A program made the translations under genes and the position numbers. Shown here piece after piece: positions 11,514-24,359 of a stretch of DNA of 64,000 bases. Position 1 is the stretch's first letter; each line of letters opens with the position of its first letter. This stretch comes from Epiperipatus broadwayi (taxonomy: Eukaryota > Onychophora > Udeonychophora > Euonychophora > Peripatidae): contig JAQFVV010012419.1 in NCBI GenBank assembly GCA_028023455.1, forward strand, positions 684,001-748,000, read 5' to 3'. The notes below the pieces were generated by a model. That model had not been told where the DNA came from. It did no database searches and saw nothing but the letters and a program-made list of their open reading frames with translations.

Positions 11514-12060
11514 TTGCGCCCTGCTAAATTTTGGGATGAAATTGCCTGGAAATACAATTTCAGTCCACACAGTATAAATGCCATTCCTCATTATTGTGTC
11601 TCTACTGGGGAAGATAGGCTGTGAAATAGGTAAGATGAGATGGGAAAAGGGAATACATGAACTATAGCCTCCAATGACAAAATAAGCAGATGTCTAAGCA
11701 TGGATTACCAGTACACAATGCTCCATAACATCATGAGAAAATATCTCAATTTTAAGCACTTCCTCTCAGGGTACCAAGAGATCCAAATAAGAGTAGAAGC
11801 CAGAAAACATTTGGCACTGAGCTAGCCCTGCTCATCTGTTGTGAGTCTTAAAGGTTTATCCATGTGGTCTATTCATGAGACCAATCAATCACTGCTGGAC
11901 TACTCTAGGAGCTCAACATTTAGATTTGGATAGTGACAAGCAGATACTTTGAAGCATCAGGAACACAATGTATCCAAGTAGCTCTGCTCAATCATCCACC
12001 CTATTCAACATGAAAAACAAATTCACACATCACTATATCAGCTAACTCTGCTTCATTTTT
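11514..12060 (-). other. Gypsy-2 3' untranslated region with 5S-like block
   Basis: On the minus strand this aligns with 27540-28106 of gypsy-1. It contains a diverged copy of the 5S-rRNA-like stretch (around 11770-11855; GATGAGCAGGGCTAG and CTTATTTGGATCTCTTGG on the minus strand). No open frame. Confidence 0.55.
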
Positions 12061-13290
12061 CAGGATTGCAGTTGCATCCAGGCTTGGAAGACTGAGGATC
12101 ATGATCAGTTCTCCTGTAATACACTTTCATGTTGTGTGGTGATGTGCTTCTATTTTGTCCTATTTTTGGTTATTTCTCAGGCCATACATCATCATGGTGA
12201 TTTGTGTTTCTACCCACACTTCTTTCGCAGGTCATCATCACTATTTAATCTTTTTATGTATACTGCCTGTTGAATATCTTCTCTGCATCCTCCTCCATGG
12301 TGGCACCCATTTTCTTGGTGATGATACTATGGTGTTGAGTCATAGGTGCTATAGTTTCTTTGAGGCAATTTCCTCTTATAACTGATAGCTCCTACCCTTG
12401 GACCATCATCTCTTGTATAGGAAGGTTTATTTGGTAGCTTGGATCCTCCTTTATTTATTAATGTTTTGCAGTTATCGTATGTGGTAACAATTCAGCCACC
12501 TGTTCAATAGATCTATATGTTCTGATCAGCATCCTCTCTACAGAACTTGGGAAGCAGTGGCAGATTAACCTGATATGGAGTTCTAATAGAGGGTCAGATG
12601 TCAGGGCCCATAACTTGGCCACCTGTCTTCTAAAGGGTGTATAAGGCTCTCCAGGTGGATATTTTTCCTGGAACACCTTGTATTTAATACCCTATTGACA
12701 ATCATCACTCCAGTAACATTGTTATTGTCACTTTGAAATCCTGAAAATTTGTAGGCTGACTGAACAGGGAGTCCCACCATGTCTGTGCCATACCCTGAAG
12801 ATGGCTATAAGTTATTGCCAGTTTTGTCTCTTCAGTCATTTATGCTGAATACCTCTCCAGACTTTTAAGGTACTCAATGAGAGCTTCATTATAGCTCCCT
12901 GCAAAAGTTCAAATTTTGAGGAACTGATTCATTATTCCTGGCATCTGGTTGGTTATAGGGACTTCATGAGTAAATTTATGACTTTCTTCTTGAATATCTT
13001 TTGGGATTGTTTCTGGCCTTTCTTATATTGGCAATGCACTGCTACTTTTCATCTCTTTTATTTGGGTGGTCAATCTATCCACCTGCTCCTGCATAGATTC
13101 TTGGTTTTATATGATTTTGTATCCATGATTTCACACATTTGGATCATCTTGACTTCTTGCTCAACTAGTGACCTTTTTACTTCATCCATTACTTCCTACT
13201 TAATTTTTAATATTCTGTCATTTCTTTCATTACTTTCTTTTAGTTTTTACACCTATGGGCAGGTTAGCTAGATCAGGTCTTGTGATAGGC
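12060..13290 (-). pseudogene. Gypsy-2 gag remnant
   Basis: Minus-strand frame 12458-12676 reads PPGEPYTPFRRQVAKLWAL and SIEQVAELL, the same capsid-like segment as gypsy-1 gag at 23130-23320. Downstream minus-strand sequence (12060-12460) matches the His/Tyr-rich C-terminal gag of gypsy-1, and 12966-13270 matches its N-terminal half but lacks the long EQRED repeat tract. The frame is interrupted several times. Gag would coat the retrotransposon RNA in a cytoplasmic particle; this copy cannot encode it whole. No protease or polymerase follows. Confidence 0.6.
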
Positions 13291-13296
13291 GACAAA

Positions 13297-15548
13297 TGCA
13301 ACTGATTACCTACTAATTTATATAATCCATTGTAATTATTTCCTGATAAGCATATTGCAGGGTGGAGACAAAGATTGGCATTACCCAATGTTTATCTCAC
13401 CACCCTACAACAATATTTCCTGCTCATCAGAGGATGTAGTATTAAAGAGACTGAAAACAGCTAGAAACAAAGATTGGCATTACCCAATGTTTATCTCAGA
13501 AACTGACAACAGCTAGAAAAAATTGTCTGTTTGGTTTCCCAAATAGCACCATTAAAGTTCCAGCTTACCTTGCTTACTTATTCAGATCTGGTTATGCTAT
13601 ACATAACTCAGGCAGCATGAGATTCTTGTAAACAAATGCAATAAATGATGAGTGTTATGAAATGAAAGTGACTAGATAGAATTAGTTTTAGGTAAAATGA
13701 TTTATTTATTTGACAACAATGATTTATTTATTTGACAACAAAAGTTATGGACAGCTCCTCTTTGGATTGATATTTTCCTATAGGGGCATATTTTCATAGA
13801 CCAGTTTGATTTACATTTAATTATTCTTTTCATAATCATTGATCATTGGTGCAATAAGTCCTTCAAGTATAAGTTCTGTACAAAATATTCAAACTTAATT
13901 GTGGTATCTGGATGTAAATCTGTCATTCATCTGTGATCCAGGTATATGGATATAAATTCAAGTCATTCATCTTTGATCCAGGTGGCTGGGTGCAAATTCC
14001 AGTCATTCACTTATATTAAAATATTAATTCTCTAATTCAGATTTGTAGATTTAAATCATTCATTTATTAATTCATCTTTAATCCAGAAATGTGGATGTAG
14101 GTTCATGTCATTCACTTATATTAAAATAGTAATTCTCTAATTCAGATTTGTAGATTTAAATCATTCATTTATTAATTCATCTTTAATCCAGGAATGTGGA
14201 TGTAGGTTCATGTCATTCACTTATATTAAAATAGTAATTCTCTAATTCAGATTTGTAGATTCAAATCATTCATTTACTTAATTCATCTTTAATCTAGACA
14301 TGCGAATGTAGGTTCATGTCATTCGTTTAATTCATCTTTGATACAGATGTATATTTAAAGTAAAAACACATTCATTCAATTTAATTTTATATAGAAGAAT
14401 TTGTTAATCTGTGTATTATAATGGTATATCTAATCTGGTCATTTGAAGTAGAAACATATTCAATTTAATTTTTCTATAGAAGCATTACAAATTCTGTATT
14501 CATGTATATATAAATACATCTTTGATTTAACTCACATATTATATTTTTCATTTATTTTTAAATAAATATTCTTACATTCTTAAAATCAGTATAATTATTC
14601 TGCAAACATTATTTTCTTATGTTTCATTTGATAAATCAATCATTTGAATAAATGCATTTTATTTTATACATTAATTATTTCAATAAATGTATTTTCAAAA
14701 AGTATATTTGAATATTACAAAGGTATCTATATTTTCCCTTACCTTGAAATTTAAATCTTCACATCAAGAAGGGATTTACTTGGTTTGAATGGCACACTGA
14801 GTCACTGCTGTTAATTGGGCATGTTTTCAGATTTCCCTGCACTTTTCACATGGTTGGAAAGAGGAAGAACTGCTATCTACTCACTCATACTGGAGTTTTC
14901 CAAATTAATAAGGCACTTTTCAATTATTCAGTTATCCAGTAACTAAAAGTTTTTCTTCAGTTGATGATAACTATGTTTTCCAACTTGGTTATTTTAGAAT
15001 TCCAAAAAGTAATAACTTACATGACAATGGCTACAATTTTCAACAGGTCTCACTCTGGGCAATCCTAATAACTGATTGTACTGTAACTTATCCAACTGTA
15101 ACTGTCACTGTAAATAACTTATCTAATTAAGCTGCTCCTTTTATTTCTTCTGCTTTCTGCATTTTTTCATCCACCAAGATGTTTTTAAAAAACACCTGAT
15201 GTTTTTAAAAAACACCTGATTAAGAGCCTAAGGCAAATAGGTCACACTATCTTTTAAGTGTTTTTACATTTAAATCTAAAAACATATAGCTCTAAAATAA
15301 ATTATATGTGTAATATTTTAAATTGAAGATTTATCCATTAATGATAAAGATTTATTAATTAAATGCATCTTTTATATTTTCTTTATATTTTTTTTATAAC
15401 ACAATTGGAAAAGTGATTTTAATTCACTGTCACTGGCTTTTTTATTTGAAATTTTATTTACTGAACCTCTTCAGTTTTATTTTAACTACTTTAACTGGAA
15501 GGTAAAAAAATCTTTAAAATATATGTGTGACACAACATGTCTGCTTCA
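13297..15548 (-). repeat. Gypsy-2 right LTR (5' LTR)
   Basis: It starts TGCAACTGATTACC and ends CTGCTTCA. It is colinear with 9366-11513, with small indels such as a doubled TTTATTTATTTGACAACA near 13700 and a doubled GTTTTTAAAAAACACCTGAT at 15180-15220. The 106-bp tandem array is at 14010-14330. Confidence 0.75.
14010..14330. repeat. 106-bp tandem repeat inside gypsy-2 right LTR
   Basis: The same unit as at 10000-10330, spacing 105-106 bp (14100, 14205, 14311), three full copies. Confidence 0.85.
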
Positions 15549-16174
<626 letters not shown>

Positions 16175-18014
16175 TGAAACAAGAATGCTGTTTCACATGT
16201 GTATTTATTCTAAGAGCTAGTTACCCTCCCACCTTAAAAAACAGCAGATGTATAAAAAAGTCGATCTGATATTTTTTTCTAGAAAAATATAGCAAAAAGT
16301 TTAATTTATATCTTTACAAGAAAATCATTATTTTCTATAATTGAGAAAAGAAAATAATAAAGATAAATCATTATTGATTTTATAGTTTTGGATTACGATA
16401 TAATTTAAATATATCACTCGTATTTATTTAAAGCTGGAATGTATTAAAGTGATTACATTTTTAATTTTTGGATGTTTTCGAATAAAATGTAATAATCACT
16501 TGAGACAAAGTTAGTAAATTGAAAAACAAGGCTTAATCTTCATGCATTCTTATCTATCCCACTAAAAAAGTAGATTATCCAATCATTATGAAGAGAAGGG
16601 CAATCGGACTTAAATGAGAGCTGTGGGATGACTAGGATAGGTGGGCTGAGCTGCTTAATCACTCCAAGAATGAGATATATATAGTCAAGTTGCAATTCAG
16701 AGGCAGATTAGATTGGACTTTTAAAGTGTATGTTTAAAGAACCTTTTTTTTGAAAGATTTTTTTGAAAAAGATAGTAAGAAAAGTGAAGAATTAATAAGT
16801 TAAAATTCTTATTTAAGTGTTACTCAACTCTGACCTTCGTCACCTTGGAATATAACCTTTACAACCACTGTTAATAATGAAAAAATAAAACATTATTAAG
16901 GAAAACATAATGATGGAGGGCTAACGTAACAGCTTTTCCTCTTCATTCTAAGCCATGATTTTCCAAGATTTGCCTGGATAGACATCATAGAAAGGAGAAA
17001 ATGCCATTCAGCTGAAATGCGATGCCCCTTTTTGAAGAGACAAATTGGATAAATGAAGGTAATGATTTTATAAAAATATTCAACACTATGTGCATTTGTA
17101 AAAGACAAAACGACTTCCTTAAACTAAAATTATCTATGTTTTTTAAAAGACAAACAAAACATCTTTATTATAAATAAATAAATAAAAAAGAATTATTACT
17201 AAAAATAGCTGTGTAAAAATATGTTCTGTTAATAATAAATTGTAAATGATAAATATTAAAAATATCTATAATCAAAAGGCATTTTTAATAAGGATTGACT
17301 TCTTATCTACAGATACATTTGAATTAAAATAAAGTAAAAAACAAATACTTGTAATGATTTTTTTTTAAACATTTATATGTGTTTATAGAAGATAAAACAA
17401 AACATCCTTCTTAAAAAAGAAAAAGAAAATTATGAACAAATTTAGTTATGTGAAAACACATTTTATTAATGATAAATATTAAAAATATCTATAATCAAAA
17501 GGCATTTTATTCAATATTTATACGTGTTTATAAAAATAAAATACAAAACAAACAGCTGTCTTAAAATGACTTATGTGAAATACGTTTTGTTAATGATAAA
17601 GTATAAATATTAAAGATAGCTATAATCAAAAGGCATTTTTAATAAGGATTGACTTCTTACCTACAGATTACATTTGAATTAAAATAAACTAAAAAATGAA
17701 TACTTATAATGAGTGATATTATTGATTTACAAATAAATATACCTAGAAGAGTCAGAAATACTGAGCTATTACATATAACTCTAACTGGTTAATAAATAAA
17801 TGCAGCTACTGATCAACGTATATGAAGAGATATACATCTGTGGCAGACCAAATAATAATGGTTATGCTATATCACTAAATAAAAATTACAAATGCTTACA
17901 GGCACCTCAGTGGTATATAAATAGAACAATGAAATACTATATGGATTATAAATACTTACCTGAATACTGATTTTGTGGGAGTAATTTAAACTGCATTACT
18001 GGATTTGATAAATT

Positions 18015-20227
18015 GGTTGTCATCTGATCCTTCATGTCAGCTGCCAGAGGCACGATTTCTAACTGAAAAACACATTAATATATAGTTCCCGGGATAGCGA
18101 TTCTCTATTAATATTGACTTTTTTTTGGTTTGTTTACAAAGTTTACTTTTTTTCGTTTCTGAATTATTTTTCCCAAATAATATTTTTGACGATGGGATAA
18201 TAATAGTTTTTTTTTTTTTTACCAAAGGGTCTTTTTTGGTGTGTGTTCAAATAGTAATTTGTGTTTTTTTTTAAAAAAAATAATATTACTGTTTTTGTAA
18301 AATTGGATTGACAAAATTCAAGAGAGAACGGGGTTTTATGATGGATTTTTAAATAATAATTTACATTACTTTGATAGGTTTACATTTGATTGCCGAAAAC
18401 AATTATTGGGAGAAATGTTGTTTTTTTTTTTCACGCGCGTGTGTTTATGTTTAAATAAAATGTAAAACCTTTACTTTTATCAGTGGACTTTCTTTCATTT
18501 ATAAATTATGGTTTTGGTTCTACAAATAAATATTTTTGACAATGGGACGATAATAGTTGTTGTTTGTTTAATTTTTATTGACAAGAGCGGGTATTTTTTT
18601 GGTGTAGATTCAAATAGTAATTTGGGTTACATTTAAATAATAAGTTGCGGTCTTACTTTGATCGGTTTACATTTGATTCCCAACACTAATTACTGGGAAG
18701 GGTGTTTTTTTGTGTGTACGATTGTAGACAACAATTATTGGGAGAAGGGGTGTAACCGTTTAAAGAATAGTAGTTTACGTTACTTTTAGTAGTGGTGTAC
18801 ATTTGATTGCTGACAATAATTAGTGAGAGGGGTGGGTGTTTTTTGGTGATTGGCGACAACAATTATTGGGAGAAAAAGTTTTGCATTTTGTTTTTGTTCA
18901 TGTGTATGTTTAAATCAAAATTTAAGTTACTTTTATCGGTTACCATTTGATTGAAAACCGATTTGACTTTCTTTTTTTTTTTTTCGTTTATAAATTATTT
19001 GGGTTTTCCCAAATAATATTTGATTTGACAATGGGACAATAATAGTCTAGGTTTCTTTAATTTTGATTGACAAGAGCGAGTCTTTTTCGGTGTATGTTCA
19101 AATAGTAATTTGGGTTATGTTTAACTAATAATTTACTGTCTTACTTCGATTGGTTTACATTTGATTGGCCAGGACAATTAGTGGGAGGTTTTTTTTTGTT
19201 TTTTTCTATACGATTAAAGAATAATTGACATTCATTTTATTTGACCATTTGATTGCCAATGACAACAATTATTGGAAGAAGAGGGGTTTTTGGGGCTATG
19301 TTTAAATAAAAATTTTAGTTACTTCTTTTATTTTACATTTGATTGCCGACGCCAACAATTATCGGGAGAAGGGATGTACGTTTAAATAAAAATTGGTTAC
19401 TTCTTTTATTTTTGACATTTGACGAAGATCATTTACAATCCCTCAAACAAGCTTGCCTTTACGAAGTGAACTTTTCCGTCGGCAGATGTTTTCGGACCTC
19501 AAATCTTCATATATTTGCCACACAATCCAATCTTTTCTTTCAGCAGCAGGATGTTTTTTTCTTTTTTTCTGCTGTAGAAATATTACAGCGCTGGCCCGTG
19601 TCTGGCAATTCCCATCTTTTAAAGTTTTCTGTTGTGGGAATTAGCCGTACTTTTTGTCTCGGAAAATTTTTCGCTAAAACGTAACTCAAAGTGTGATTTT
19701 TAAATTTTTACGCTATTCCACCCTAATTGAAAATTTAGGAGAAATACAAATTTATGAGGAACAATCACGATACTGTTAAAATTGATAAAATGTAACAGTA
19801 CATCGATTGGTCTTAAAAAAAACAAGGCACTGATGAAAATTTAAATAATTTTGACACGATCAAAATAAACACCATAGTACGATATTGTTACATCAAATAC
19901 ATAATGCAGCATTACAATATAGTGTGTGACACAAAGAACTACGGCATTTTCCTCTGCTTTTAGCATCGGAAAAAGCCACACCGTTAGCCACTAAGCCGAG
20001 TTAACCTTCTTTCTAGATTTTATCATAGAAAGGAGACTTAACTTCCAAGTTAATACTCTACCTTTTAGCGTAGAAAGTAGACTTAACTCCAAGTTAACAA
20101 TCTTTCTAGGATTTCTTTGAGAAAGAATGCTTAAAGGCTTGGGTGCAGCCGTGGAAACGGCATATTTCTAGAAATTTAGCTAGAAATCGCGCCTCTGGTG
20201 GCTGACATGAACGATCAGATGACAAAC
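18015..20227. mobile_element. 2.2-kb DNA transposon inserted in the gypsy-1 5' LTR
   Basis: The inserted segment is absent from the 3' LTR. It is flanked by a perfect 8-bp duplication, GATAAATT (18007-18014 and 20228-20235), which occurs once in the empty site of every neighbouring repeat unit. The ends form imperfect inverted repeats of about 47 bp starting G(G/T)TTGTCATCTGATC. An 8-bp duplication is typical of hAT elements, but also of P and Merlin types; the terminal bases do not identify the superfamily. The inside is GT-rich and holds a degenerate tandem array (18380-19440). A less AT-rich block (19430-19700) has an open frame of about 110 codons on the plus strand that I do not recognise as transposase. 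Probably non-autonomous. Confidence 0.8.
18380..19440. repeat. Degenerate tandem array inside the DNA transposon
   Basis: The phrases TTTACATTTGATTGCC, GACAACAATTATTGGGAGAA and GTTTAAATAAAAATTT recur in the same order near 18380, 18660, 18840, 19150, 19240 and 19340, with a spacing of roughly 80-150 bp. Copies are diverged. Confidence 0.7.
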
Positions 20228-20236
20228 GATAAATTT

Positions 20237-21070
20237 AATGAAATACTATATGGACTCTAAATGGTTACCTGCATATTGATGTAAAATTACAAATGCTTAA
20301 TACTTACCTGAATATTGATTTTGTGGGAGTAATTTAAACCACATTACTGGATTTGATAAATGTAATGAAATACTCTATGGACTCTAAATGCTTACCTGCA
20401 TATTGATATAAAATTACAAATGCTTAATACTTACCTGAACATTGATTTTGTGGGAGTAATTTAAACCACATTACTGGATTTGATAAATTTAATGAAATAC
20501 TATATGGACTCTAAATGCTTATCTGCATATTAATATAAAATTACAAATGCTTAATACTTACCTGAATATTGATTTTGTGGTAGTAATTTAAACCACATTA
20601 CTGGATTTGATAAATTTAATGAAATACTATATGGACTCTAAATGCTTACCTGCATATTAATATAAAATTACAAATGCTTAATACTTACCTGAATATTGAT
20701 TTTGTGGGAATAATTTAAACTACATTACTGGATTTGATAAATGTAATGAAATACTCTATGGACTCTAAATGCTTACCTGCATATTGATATAAATTTACAA
20801 ATGGTTAATACTTACCTGAATATTGATTTTGTGGGAGTAATTTAAACCACATTACTCGATTTGGTAAATGTAATGAAATACTATATGGGCTCTAAATGCT
20901 TACCTGCATATTGATGTAAAATGGCCAATGCTTAATGCTTACCTGAATATTGATTTTGTGGGAGTAATTTAAACCACATTACTGAATTTGATAAATTTAA
21001 TGAAATACTACATGGACTCTAAATGCTTACCTGCATATTGATATAAAATTACAAATGCTTAATACTTACA
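20237..21070. repeat. 127-bp tandem repeat in the gypsy-1 5' LTR
   Basis: AATGAAATACTATATGGACT begins each unit at 20237, 20364, 20491, 20618, 20745, 20872 and 20999: exact 127-bp spacing, seven copies, the last one incomplete. A further partial copy lies before the DNA transposon (17925-18014). Each unit carries CTTACCTG twice, which is a splice donor on the minus strand. Confidence 0.95.
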
Positions 21071-22109
21071 TGAATCTCCATTGTATACAAAAAAAATAAT
21101 GAAACTTATGAGCACCAATGTACATTGATACTTGACTGAATTATAGAAAGCTTACAGATCTGGAATAGCTCATCTTACCTATTTACCTACCTAAAAGGGA
21201 TGTACAGATATGGAATAAAGAGTGGAAAAATATTCATGCAGTATTGGTAGACGTCTACTAGATAAAAGACCCTTTGAATCCTTTACCTAAGATACACCAA
21301 AATGAGCCTTCATTTGAAATGAAAGATGAACTTTATTAAAATGAATTGCAAATGAACTATTGATCAACAAACTGCTTCTAACCTTTTCATAAATGAAATG
21401 AAAATGAGTCTTCACATGCTTAGGAATGAACTTTATTAGAACTTGCAAATTAATTGTTATTAAATAAAATTATTGTTACTAAAAATTAAATTTAGTTATC
21501 CAGTTGTCCAATTCTATTTTGCTTTTATTGCATCACTCATCATTCATTGCACTTGTTCATGAGAATCTCATGCCTCCTGAGCTACATCTGGAATAACTAG
21601 ATCTAGGTAAGTCAGATTGTAGTGAGATGGAACTCTAGTGGTGCTGTTTGGAAAACCAAGCATGTCTAGATGCTTCCAGCCTCTATGGTGATACATCCTC
21701 TGATGAGCAGAAAATATTGTTGTAGAAGTGGTTAACATCTGCATTGGGGAAAGCCAATCGATAGTTCCTTCCTGCAACATGCTCATCAGAAAATTGTTAC
21801 AACTGAAGTAATAAAATGGTTGTATGGTGATCCGGTTACATTTGTTGCCTTACTGTGAGGCCTTATCTAGCTAGACTATCCATAGGCATAAGCAGATCGT
21901 GATTCTGTGATATGAACAGTGCATATGGTGCACTGATGTGATTTATTCAAAAACGGGTGGAAAAAGAACATAAAAATGAATGGCATAAATGGTAGATAAA
22001 GAATAAAACAGGCATAACAAAGACTTGGAGTTAAGTCATGGTATGGATGGAGAGTGAAGCTTATCAAAATTGAAATAAAAAGTACAAATAAAATTTTTAA
22101 AAAAAATTA

Positions 22110-23720
22110 TTGATGATAACCAGATCAAAAGCAAAACAGATGATGAATACAGAAAGTATAGACAATCTTCCAGAGAAAGAAGATAAACAAGAAGACAAAG
22201 CAGACAATCAAAAGCAATCACAGAAAACAGGGGAGACATCCATGTTAGCCCAGTTAATGGAAATGATAAAAGAAAATAACAAAGAACAGAGAGAACAGAG
22301 AAGATAACAAGAAAAGAGATGAACAGAGAGAAGATAATAAGAAAAGAGAGGAACAGAGAGAAGACAACAAGAAAAGAGAGGAAGATAACAAGAAAAGAGA
22401 TAAAGAGAAAAAGACAACAAGAATAGAGAGGAAGAGAAAAAAAAACATAGTGAACACAGAGAAAAAGACAACAAGAAAAGAGATAAACAGAGAGAAGAAG
22501 ACAACAAGAAAAGAGAAGAACAGAGAGAAGACAACAAGAAAAGATAGGAAGAGAAAAAAGAACATAGTGAACACAGAGAAAAAACAAGAAAGGAGACAAA
22601 CAAAGAGATGACTAACAAAATATTAAAAATTAAGGAGGAAGTGATGGAGGAAGTAAAATGACCCAGATATGTGAGGCCATGGCTACAAAAATTATAAGAA
22701 TTCAAGAATCCATGCAGGAGAAGATGGATATATTGACCACCCAGATGAGATAGAAATAAAAAATAGCAATACATTGCCTAAACATGAAAAGGCAGAAAGT
22801 CCCAAAAGAAAGTCAAAAAGAGAATTACCCAGTTAGTCACAAAGTCCCTATAACCAACCAGATGTCTGGAATTGTAAACCAGTTTTTAAAAATCAGAACT
22901 TTTTCAAAGAGCTGTAATGAAGCACCTACAGGATATGTAAAAAGTTTGGAGAGATACTTTAGTATTAATGTATTGACAGAAGAGGCAAAACTGGCAATAG
23001 CATGCATGGTGCGATTCACTGTTCACCCAACCTACAAATTTTGATGATTTTAAAGGTGCACTAATGAACTGTTACTGGAGTGACGATTATCAGGAGGGAA
23101 TTAAATATAAGGTGACCCAGGAGAAATGTCCACCTGGAGAGCCTTATACACCCTTCTTTAGAAGACAGGTTGCCAGGTTAAGAGCCTTGACATCAGACCC
23201 CATATCTGAACTCCAGATTATTAGATTGATATGGCACAGCTTCCTATGTTACATAAAAAGAATGCTAATTGGGACTGATCATCGATCTATTGAGCAGGTT
23301 GCTGAACTATTAACAGCCTATAATAGCTGTGGTGCATCAGCAACCAAGAAAGGAGGAGCAAAGCAACCACAAAACAAACCTCCCAATAGAAGAGATGATG
23401 GGCTTAGAATAGAAGCCATCAGATACAAAAAGAAAATGCCTCCTCAAAATTATAGCACCTATGACCCACCACCATGGTATCATCACCAAAAAATGGGATA
23501 CCACCATGGAGAAGGCAAAGAAGATATTCAACAGGCAATATGCACAGCCCATACCAAACCTGGGTTATAAAAAAATCAAATAGTGATGATAACCTGAAAA
23601 GAAGTGTGGGTAGAACCACTGAACTACAGAAAAGGAGACAAGAGGCAAGCCACCATGTCGATGTCTGGCCTGACAAACATCCAAAGATGAAACAAGAAAC
23701 TGATCCCAAAAGACTCAATT
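22110..23720 (+). pseudogene. Gypsy-1 gag
   Basis: It begins MMITRSKAKQMM at 22110, in the position expected for gag after the 5' LTR and leader. The first 65 residues are highly charged, followed by a stop at 22305 and a long EQRED/NKKRE repeat tract. The capsid-like part follows at 22784-23040 (EAPTGYVKSLERYFSI) and, in another frame, 23064-23570 (PPGEPYTPFFRRQVARLRAL, RSIEQVAELL). The C-terminus is basic and rich in His, Tyr and Pro (WYHHQKMGYHHGEGK); no CCHC zinc knuckle is visible. At least two frameshifts and one stop break it. Gag would form the cytoplasmic particle around the element RNA. The same protein is recognisable in gypsy-2. Confidence 0.7.
22265..22600 (+). repeat. Charged coding tandem repeat in gag
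   Basis: About ten imperfect 30-33-bp units based on GAACAGAGAGAAGACAACAA encode E-Q-R-E-D-N-K-K-R-type peptides that would form a charged coiled coil. Units have lost the frame in places. The leucine/serine-rich minus-strand frames over this tract are mirror images. Gypsy-2 lacks most of the units, so copy number varies. Confidence 0.8.
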
Positions 23721-23745
23721 ATGAAGAATTAAACAAGGAAGGACC

Positions 23746-23994
23746 TTGATAAATGATTCCTCACCTAGGGGTCCTAGCAATAAGCTGAGGAATCAAGTGA
23801 AAACTAATAGCAAATGTTTAATGGCTAATATAATTAGTGATTGGGAAGAGAAAGTCCCTCATTATAATATGCAACAATGCCCCAAAATCAAAATAATACT
23901 GGAGGGGATTATTGTTGAAACTTTGTTGGACTCAGGAAGTCAGGTGTCTGTGATCTCTGAAGTTATATGGCCAAATGAAAATATTAAATCCTGA
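23746..23994 (+). pseudogene. Gypsy-1 aspartic protease
   Basis: LLDSGSQVSVIS is the retroviral-type aspartic protease active site (D-S-G followed by the hydrophobic Ser-Val-Ile run). It follows gag and precedes RT, the standard order. The enzyme would cleave the Gag-Pol polyprotein inside the particle as a dimer. The frame stops at 23994, before the flap and the second conserved glycine region, so the domain is truncated by a frameshift. Confidence 0.75.
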
Positions 23995-24359
23995 AATTCA
24001 AACCCTACCAATCAAGACAACTCAAGTCACCTTGGCCAATAATAGAAAAGCTTGGGTGGAATCCAAACAGATATGGATTCAAATGTAAATAGGAAAAACC
24101 CAGCTTAATCATGCCTTTTTAATAATGAAGGGACTAATACATGAAGCTTTGGTGGGAGCAGATATAATGCACCCAATTCAGTGCATGATGGATTTTCAGA
24201 AGTGCCAAGTCACATGTGGAGGTGAAGTCATACCCTTTACTCCAAAAAAACACATCATTCAATGGGAATGGGTTGTGTCCAGAAAAAACCACCATGGCAA
24301 ATGATTGAATCAAAGATTCAAGAATCCTCACTCATAAAAGAAAGGCAGCAGATAGAAAA

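Larger units (their letters stand above)
9366..15548 (-). mobile_element. Gypsy-2: LTR retrotransposon lacking pol
   Basis: Two direct LTRs (9366-11513 and 13297-15548) bracket a 1.8-kb interior that reads 5' to 3' on the minus strand: leader, gag, then directly the 3' untranslated region. Compared with gypsy-1 the whole of pol is missing. The interior's two ends align with gypsy-1 just after its 5' LTR and just before its 3' LTR, so they are one family group. The outer flanks do not match (AATCC on the left, ATATA on the right), so a target duplication is absent. Confidence 0.75.
16175..21840 (+). repeat. Gypsy-1 5' LTR (5.7 kb with a later insertion)
   Basis: Colinear with 28107-31053 apart from two differences: a 2.2-kb DNA transposon at 18015-20227 and more copies of a 127-bp tandem unit (20237-21063). 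It also holds a second repeated block (ATAATCAAAAGGCATTTT at 17268, 17491 and 17622). A 70-codon minus-strand frame (16896-17108) is open in both LTRs, but the differences seen all change amino acids, so it shows no sign of coding constraint. Confidence 0.8.

Noticed and set aside
12155-13271. Plus-strand frames with hydrophobic stretches (12155-12385, 12966-13271)
   Set aside because: They are the complement of the minus-strand gag remnant; the same mirror frames appear opposite gypsy-1 gag (23419-23718, 22208-22774).
16896-17108. 70-codon minus-strand frame conserved in both gypsy-1 LTRs (also 28829-29041)
   Set aside because: LTR copies are identical at insertion, so shared openness is expected. 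The differences seen all change amino acids.
22036-22774. Long minus-strand Leu/Ser/Phe-rich frames resembling multi-pass membrane proteins
   Set aside because: They are the complement of the EQRED-encoding tandem repeat of gypsy-1 gag. Three frames stay open only because of the repeat.
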